The notes under the pieces: generated by a model
The model's input: the letters and a program-made list of their open reading frames with translations, nothing else
The model's database searches: none
Told to the model about the DNA's origin: nothing
Assembly (NCBI GenBank): GCA_963812505.1
Contig: CAWEVM010000023.1
Span: 62,001 to 126,000 of the forward strand
Reading direction: 5' to 3'
From: JAMXLO01 sp963812505
GTDB lineage: Bacteria > Pseudomonadota > Alphaproteobacteria > Acetobacterales > Acetobacteraceae
Length of the DNA: 64,000 nt
Shown here: positions 63,760 to 64,000 of the stretch, in pieces
Numbering within the stretch: position 1 is the stretch's first letter
Layout of the letters: each line of letters begins with the position of its first letter
Program-made: the position numbers and the translations under genes

Positions 63760-63868
63760 CTGCGCAGTTTGCGCCACGGGACTGAACGCGCGGTTAAACC
63801 TGACCGAGACAGCGGAACGAGGCCGCAATAAAGGGTTCGGTAATCGCGCTGCGCTTTAATCGGCGCCG

Positions 63869-64000
63869 ATGCCCCACGACAACCCATACGATCCAATCGC
63901 TGCGGTGCGCGCGCTGGCCGAGGAACTGACGGGGACGGTCGGACTCGCCTGTGCCCTGGCGGAGTCCGGACGTGCGATAGACCTCACCGGCCTCGATCGC
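63869..64000 (+). CDS. Hypothetical protein (3' end outside window)
   Basis: An open frame of 44 codons from ATG 63869 to the window edge, divergent from flgB. The visible part (MPHDNPYDPIAAVRALAEEL...) is helical and acidic, and gives no family match. The position suggests a flagellum-associated gene, such as an export accessory, but this is only inference. Confidence 0.5.
   Translation, partial: MPHDNPYDPIAAVRALAEELTGTVGLACALAESGRAIDLTGLDR

Noticed and set aside
63760..63868. Sigma-54 promoter before flgB
   Set aside because: A GG...GC pair is present on the minus strand, but the spacing is 8 bases rather than the required 10.

Overview
The window is high-GC, densely packed chromosomal DNA from an alphaproteobacterium. 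The gene orders dnaB-alr, radA-cvpA-purF, the bamB-der group, the hisB-DUF2628-hisH-hisA-hisF-hisE run, the small usg gene and an imperfect CIRCE before groESL all suggest Rhodospirillales, most likely Acetobacteraceae. That placement is inference from gene content and order. I see no rRNA, tRNA, insertion sequence, prophage or CRISPR array. Most of the window is core chromosome with accessory genes between the conserved blocks.

Layout. 1-8 kb: the 3' part of a cyclopropane fatty acid synthase gene, dnaB, alr, a first MlaE/MlaF lipid-transport pair with a tiny membrane protein gene between its genes, a palindromic repeat, a secreted protein and radA. 8-16 kb: cvpA, purF, a short-chain dehydrogenase with an altered active site, a frameshifted sulfatase-fold gene, two tandem paralogous solute-binding proteins without transporter partners, and an epimerase. 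16-23 kb: small enzymes, a DUF4239-type membrane protein, a Uma2 nuclease-fold protein, then der, bamB and a YfgM-like gene on the minus strand. 23-28 kb: a second MCE-type lipid transport operon in which every cistron overlaps the next, headed by a polyamine-type binding protein. 28-35 kb: acyl-CoA hydrolase, transporters, an alpha/beta hydrolase, an NMT1-like protein without a signal peptide, and a membrane-anchored J-domain protein. 35.8-40.6 kb: histidine biosynthesis genes. 40.6-43.2 kb: an NCS2 permease with an ATPase-like tail, divergent from an RsbW-like kinase and a STAS protein. 43-51 kb: PHA depolymerase, GST, cupin, monooxygenase, a B12-binding protein with a photoreceptor motif followed by a diguanylate cyclase, a luciferase-like oxidoreductase, a MetE-like methyltransferase and an SGNH hydrolase. 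51.3-53.7 kb: a DUF6065-like gene preceded by an 18-residue tandem-repeat gene and an A+T-richer leader. 53.7-58.2 kb: tldD, a soluble histidine kinase, ctaA and usg. 58.3-60.5 kb: the groE operon with CIRCE, promoter and terminator. 60.5-63.8 kb: flgB-flgC-fliE-fliQ-fliR-flhB on the minus strand.

The most unusual items are: (1) the repeat polypeptide at 52257-53324, where substitutions between repeats leave an 11-residue core unchanged in one frame only; (2) the B12 sensor with a CarH-type Wx9EH motif next to a GGDEF protein; (3) the NCS2 permease/RsbW/STAS cluster; (4) the translationally coupled binding protein-MCE operon; (5) the single-base frameshift in the sulfatase-fold gene at about 10987.
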